Program-made: the position numbers and the translations under genes
Part shown: positions 58,930 to 64,000 of the stretch, one piece after another
How the letters are laid out: each line of letters begins with the position of its first letter
Numbering within the stretch: the stretch's first letter is position 1
The notes under the pieces: model-generated
What the model was told of the DNA's origin: nothing
Database searches by the model: none
The model's input: the letters and a program-made list of their open reading frames with translations, nothing else
From: Larix kaempferi
Lineage: Eukaryota > Streptophyta > Pinopsida > Pinales > Pinaceae
DNA length: 64,000 nt
NCBI GenBank assembly: GCA_027924585.1
Contig: BSBM01000606.1
Location: forward strand, 9,677,501 to 9,741,500
Direction: 5' to 3'

Positions 58930-59405
58930 AGAACTCTGTTTGTGCTCTCTGTTTATTCCTTGTGTTGGATGAATTTTTTTTTAAATCTCTGTCTCAGCTA
59001 GAATGAAAACGTTTTTAAAACCCTGTTTATGCCTTGTGTTGAGTGAAAAATGTTTTAGATCTATGTCTTAGCTGGAATGAAAACGTTTTTAAATCTCTGC
59101 TTATTCCTTATGTTGGGTGAAAAACATTTTAGATCTCTGTCTCAACTACAATGAAAATGTTTTTAAATCTCTGTTTATTCCTTGTGTTGGATGAAAAACG
59201 TCTTAGATCTTTGTCTCAGCTGGAATGAAAACGTTTTTAAATCTCTGCTTATTCCTTGTGTTGGGTGAAAAACGTTTTAGATCTCTGTCTTAGCTGGAAT
59301 GAAAACGTTTTTAAATCTCTGTTTATTCCTTGTGTTGGGTGAAAAACATTTTATATCTCTGTCTCAGCTGGAATGAAAATGTTTTTAAATCTCTACTTAC
59401 TCCTT
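58930..59405. repeat. Tandem repeat of about 60-72 bp
   Basis: Seven or so units of ATGAAAACGTTTTTAAATCTC, TTATTCCTTGTGTTGG and TTTTAGATCTCTGTCTCAGC. It merges into the shorter-unit array that follows and shares the AACGTTTT core with it. Confidence 0.85.
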
Positions 59406-59935
59406 TTGTTGGATGAAAAATGTTTTGGGATCTCTGTATTATTCATTGTGTTGGATAAAAACGTTTTGCATCTCTATATTATTCATTGTGTTGGATAAAA
59501 ACGTTTTGCATCTCTGTATTATTCATTTTGTTGGATAATAATGTTTTGGATCTCTGTATTATTCATTATGTTGGATAAAAACGTTTTGGGATCTCTGTAT
59601 TATTCATTGTGTTGGATAAAAACGTTTTGCATCTCTGTATTATTCATTGTGTTTGATAAAAAATGTTTTGGATCTCTTGATTATTCATTGTGTTGGATAA
59701 AAATGTTTTGGATCTCAGTATTATTCATTATGTTGGATAAAAACGTTTTGGGATCTCTGTATTATTCATTGTGTTGGATAAAAACGTTTTGCATCTCTAT
59801 ATTATTCATTGTGTTGGATAAAAAAAAAGTTTTGGATCTCTGTATTATTCTTTATGTTCGATAAAAATGTTTTGGATCTCTTTATTATTCATTGTGTTGG
59901 ATGAGAATGTTTTGGGATCTTTGCTCTCTAAGCTG
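59406..59935. repeat. Tandem repeat of about 43 bp
   Basis: About 12 units of GTTGGATAAAAACGTTTTG and ATCTCTGTATTATTCATTGT. A 107-codon frame through it (59541-59864) merely translates the repeat. It seems to derive from the preceding array by losing the GTCTCAGCTGGAATG part. Confidence 0.88.
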
Positions 59936-60349
59936 GATTGAGAAGATAACGCAAATGTATATGCTGCCATGGTTTATGTAGACATGAATGCTGGAGAATT
60001 AACAAATTCAATTATGTTAATAAATTCTTTTGTGCTACCACCACAGAAGGGCATTTTGTTTAATTATAAATGTTTATGCTACCATCGAACTTGAGCTAAC
60101 CCTATGGTGATAATACTTGTTTATGCATATGGGCATGCTTAATGTTAAATTGGATGAGAGTGCATTATCTCTCGTGTGCTGTGCAGAGTTGTGAAGGCTC
60201 CCTCAAATCTGCTATGGATATATGAAATATATATATGTTGAATGTTTTCATTGACATGTTGACTCTTGTAGAATGTACTCATGTTAATTAAGTATGCAGC
60301 TTGGTGAGAGTTAGCCTTTGCGCAGGAATGGAAGTATAATGAATATTGT

Positions 60350-60700
60350 TTTTATTCATTATATAGTATTTATGTGCTATGCATGATTATTTACAGCATG
60401 TTGAATGCATTGGTAATTGCGGTATGTCGAATGCATTGGTTATATCGATGTGGATATATATATGTAGTATGCATGATTATTTACAACATGTCAAATGCAT
60501 TGGTAATTGCTGATGCATGAGCATGCTAAATGTTATTTGGCAATACTCATTTCATTTTAAAATATGTTATATGCATTGGCTACATTAGAAACACATATAT
60601 TTATGATGCTTGTAGCGCATTACATCTTCGGGTTGCATATAGAATGCATTGGTTGCAAGTCGAATGCATTGATTATGTTACATATGGGATGACTGCGCAT
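60350..60700. repeat. Degenerate TGAATGCATTGGT repeats
   Basis: Variants of ATGTNGAATGCATTGGTAATTGC recur six or more times at uneven spacing, some with GCATGATTATTTACA(G/A)CATGT upstream. Confidence 0.55.
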
Positions 60701-62618
60701 GGCATTGATTATATTGATGGCGCAAGGATTAATCCCCATGTACATAAATCTGTAAACAATTGCATATGCCATGGAACATAGAAGGTCAATTCTGGAATAC
60801 AGACTTGGGCATGCAGAGAAAAACACCACAGCTATGCAAGAGGTTAGGACACGAGAAGTGTTTAGGCAGGAGCATTACCTTATGAATTGCAGGAACACTG
60901 TAGTAACCACTAGGGCTGTGTGTGGTTATTTCTAGGGTGATGAGACTTAAAAAATCCCTATCCTATTTGTGGATCACCATGCCCAACTTGGGTGTGGCCT
61001 TCAGATGGACTAAGTATAAGCCGTTGAAGAGCCTACGGTTGGGTGGAGTGTTGCATTGCCCAAAATAGTTCCCCTTAATAAATATTTATGAATGTTAATC
61101 AGTTAGATGTATTGCATGATTAATGGAAAAGTTATCTAGAGTTTTATAACATAAGTTGGATTTTAGAAGTATTAATAAATGTTACAAGTGTGATGTAGAC
61201 AGGTAGAAGAAGGGGAGGAAACTCTCTTTCATTTCCGCCCAACTGGTAAGAACAGTATGCTCAGTGGAGCTAATGTAATCCATGGGTAAGAGAAGAGTAT
61301 TTCCTTATGCCTAATGTTGGAACATGTATTTATGTAATTTGTTAACACTAATGTTTCATTATTATGGTTCAAAGGACTAAGAGCAATGTTTAGCATGAAT
61401 AAATGTATTTAACTATCTTACTAGTGAATAATGAACCATGATTGAAAGTGGGCATAATAAGAATGTGGGATGTAATTGAAGGAATCATTGTATACCTTGT
61501 GTGGAATATATATTAAATGATGCAAAATCTATAAGTATGTATTGATGAGTTAGATCTACTATTATAACGTGGAATACATTCTGGGAATGGAGATGCTTCA
61601 CTAGGTAAATAGTTACCTTAGAATGATTTAATATCTTGTATGGAAGTATATGTATGATGATAAACTATTATCATTGGGTTATCATACTTCTAAAGTTTAA
61701 AATATAAGCTTAAATAGTTGAAGTAATATACTTATGTTAATGAAGTTTAAGTTATGGACAAAAGTAAAGGGTTTAGATAGTAAATCTATCAAGTAGATTA
61801 ACAAGTGTAAAGATTAGATTACAACCACCACTGATAAAGTCTGAAATCATAATATCTTAAGGGATTTAATAGACTCTATTTAGATATTTGTTATTTTGGA
61901 ATACAAGTGGTATCAAATTCACTATACACATGTTGGGTAATGTTGCATTATTCTTTTGCTGCATTTGGTACCATTGTTTGGTACCCGTTTGGTACCTTGT
62001 TTGGTACTCGTTTTATATTGTTTACCTCTTAGCTATATTTACACCTTTCGATATAATCTCTTGTTGATGTAACATTTAAAGGAGAAAAAATATGACATGT
62101 CATAATATTGGTAGATTAGTGTATATCATTGTCTACATTTGACTTATGGTGAGAATAATGGTACACTTGCATGCTTCTAATGTTTAGTTGAATTCTTGTT
62201 AAGAAAAACTATGTGAAGAAGATATGACATCACGAGGTTGAGAATGATTTGGTTTGCATGCTTCTATGTTGGAAAATGCTTTTCTTTATGGCAGGTAAAA
62301 GTGTGTTACAAGCTGATTAGATGTCATGGTAGGAGAATCAATGTTGAATAAGTATTGAACTTATTAACCAAGGACCTTTGCATCATGTAGTTATACTTTT
62401 ATTCTAAAGAATGGATTAAGACATATGATTGCTTGTTCTTAACTGACATTTGTCATGTGCAATTCTATGTTACAATAATGAGACTAATGTTTCATCTACT
62501 CATTGAATGCGAGAGCTCAATTCCAGAAGGAATGATAATTACTAAGTATGTTAAATCAAAATAAAATTTTCACCCCATTTTCTCTAGAATGTGCCAAGGA
62601 TTTTGGGTCTATTACATA

Positions 62619-62630
62619 TGGTATCAGATC
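62619..62630 (+). promoter_or_regulatory. Candidate PBS after the giant LTR
   Basis: TGGTATCAGATC matches 11 of 12 bases of the initiator tRNA-Met PBS used by the other elements in this window. Confidence 0.5.
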
Positions 62631-64000
62631 CAAGGTTGCTACTCTAGGACCTATAGGCTCATTTATGACAGATGTTGTAACATGGATTTCGAGTTGCAAG
62701 GAACTATGAATTATGTAAAGTGTTACGTGATAACCAAAAATATTATGATTATGTTTTTGTGATTGAAACTTGAACTTCATGAGGTTTTAGCTAATATACC
62801 TATTTGGTTGATGTGTGCGAGGAACTGATCGCACGAAGTAAGGGCTTGGAAATTAAGAACCAAAGCTAAATTAACGACGAGAGGATCGCTAAACCAAAAG
62901 GATTTCACAAAAATCACTGTAAGTGAATGCCTCTTTATGGATGCTTAACTTGATAGATTGACATGTGCATTAGGATCAACTTAAAGCTTGTATTGGTAAG
63001 CAGGTTGGCCATGATAGTGGCATTAGAGCCACAATGAGGACCAAGAGTTCACTAATGCAATGTTATGAGACATTGTTGCATGAACATGAGACAATATGAC
63101 TAGAGAAGTGGAAATCTTGAGAGCATCAAGATAAATTTAAAATATAACTCTAAAAATAATAAAACCCTCACATTAATAAGATAAGCAGGAGGGGGAGGGA
63201 GGCACCTTGCATTTTAAAATAAATCTAACTCAAAATTAAAATAAAACTAAGCAAGAAGAATAAATAAGAGAAGGCCAAGTCTAGAGCACAAATTTGTGCC
63301 AAAAAGGAACACCTATAGTTGGGTATCAAACACAAGACGTGTTCAGGTAGGAGCACTACCAGTTTAATGCAGGAACACTGCAATACCTTGAAGAGATGTT
63401 AGAGGTGGTTCCATGTTTTTAGTGACGTAAAAGTCTCTGGAGTACTATGTAACTCAGGAGCACTCGATGAGTGTTGGGCATCATCCTGTGCGTGATGCAT
63501 TCCCTGAGGGGCATGACACCGAGAAGGTGTTGAGTACAAATCTTGTGCTTGGTGCATGCTGAGAAGGTTTGAAATTTTCCGGGACTCAAGCGAGGAGGCT
63601 TGAGGGGGAAAAAGAGTTTTTCGTGGACTCAAGCGAGAAGGATTGAGGGGAAAAGAGTTTTTCTTGGACTCAAGCGAGAAGGATTGAGGGGAAAAAGATA
63701 TTTTCCTAGACTCAAGCGAGAAGGCTTGAGGGGAAAAGAGTTTTTCTTGGACTCAAGCAAGAAGGCTTGAGTGGAAAAAGAGTTCCTAGACTCAAACGAG
63801 AAGGTTTGAGGGGAAAAAGAGTTGTCCTAGATTCAAGTGAGAGGGCTTGAGTGGAAAAAATTGAAGTTCATCTATTGATGCAAGTGAAATATGCTACAAT
63901 GGTATGGCTATGTCACAGGCACGCAAATGAAATTGCAACAAATATGTGTGTATTTGAATTTATGTATTTGTGATGAGAATACAATTATGTTTTAAAATAA
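62631..64000. other. Start of the internal region of the giant-LTR element
   Basis: No Gag or Pol is recognisable before the window ends. A stretch at 63310-63390 (AGGAGCACTACC, GCAGGAACACTGCA) resembles 60840-60905 inside the candidate LTR. Confidence 0.35.
63582..63862. repeat. Tandem repeat of about 41 bp with hairpin units
   Basis: Seven units of GGACTCAAGCGAGAAGG, CTTGAGGGGAAAAAGAG, TTTTTC. Each holds CTCAAG and CTTGAG as a 6-bp stem around an 8-base loop. Confidence 0.85.

Larger units (their letters stand above)
58140..62616 (+). repeat. Candidate giant 5' LTR, about 4.5 kb
   Basis: It starts TGTAACATTCCC, interrupting a repeat, and ends GGGTCTATTACA. TGTAA and TTACA are inverted ends. 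After two bases a PBS-like TGGTATCAGATC follows (62619). Inside are two tandem arrays and no coding region. The matching 3' LTR would lie beyond 64000, so this is inference. Confidence 0.5.

Noticed and set aside
59541-59864. 107-codon frame with repeated 'FWISVLFIMLDK'-like units
   Set aside because: It is a translation of a 43-bp tandem repeat.

Overview
This window reads as nuclear DNA of a seed plant with a large, repeat-dominated genome. A gymnosperm or conifer is my best guess, but that is inference. The plant evidence is: Ty1/copia and Ty3/gypsy chromovirus elements primed by initiator tRNA-Met, L1-type LINEs, CACTA-like MITEs, 3' exons of an ABCA half-transporter and an exon of an ALE2-like receptor kinase. 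I found no intact cellular gene; every host-gene fragment carries lesions. All positions were read by eye.

Layout. (a) 0.6-10.9 kb, minus strand: one broken ORF of about 1,170 codons, of a family I cannot name, is split by three LTR elements: a decayed copia (6119-9561), a 280-bp SMART-like element (5435-5714) and a 3.0-kb non-autonomous LTR element carrying a coiled-coil ORF (1464-4467). Each has 5-bp target duplications. Removing each element with one duplication copy rejoins the host frame exactly. (b) 11.2-13.9 kb: two arrays of hairpin-forming repeats, one a roughly 432-bp higher-order tandem repeat that ends at a TATA-like box. (c) 14-19.5 kb: decayed intergenic DNA, a copia gag remnant and an LTR-like copy of the 'TGTAATGTCCC' family. 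(d) 19.5-32.2 kb: a three-level nest, with an L1-type LINE (minus strand) interrupted by a 1.25-kb LTR-like insert (TTTCG duplications), itself interrupted by a 7.2-kb copia (TACCA duplications). That copia is nearly intact but has lost the catalytic stretch of reverse transcriptase.

(e) 32-42.7 kb: AT-rich DNA, a CACTA-like MITE, ABCA pseudo-exons with a local duplication, and a plus-strand LINE. (f) 42.7-52.7 kb: two LTR-like copies, then a 5.6-kb chromovirus (46224-51829, CAAAT duplications) between two diverged copies of a roughly 800-bp segment. (g) 52.7-58.1 kb: an ALE2-like pseudo-exon, a tRNA-like sequence, a second CACTA-like MITE, a gypsy integrase remnant and degenerate tandem repeats. 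(h) 58.14 kb to the end: a candidate giant LTR (about 4.5 kb, holding two tandem arrays), followed by a PBS and the start of an internal region that leaves the window.

The elements do not form a pathway; the window is a stratified record of insertions. The items most worth following are the seamless three-fold interruption of the unknown ORF, the SMART-like element, the coiled-coil LTR element, the hairpin arrays and the giant LTR.
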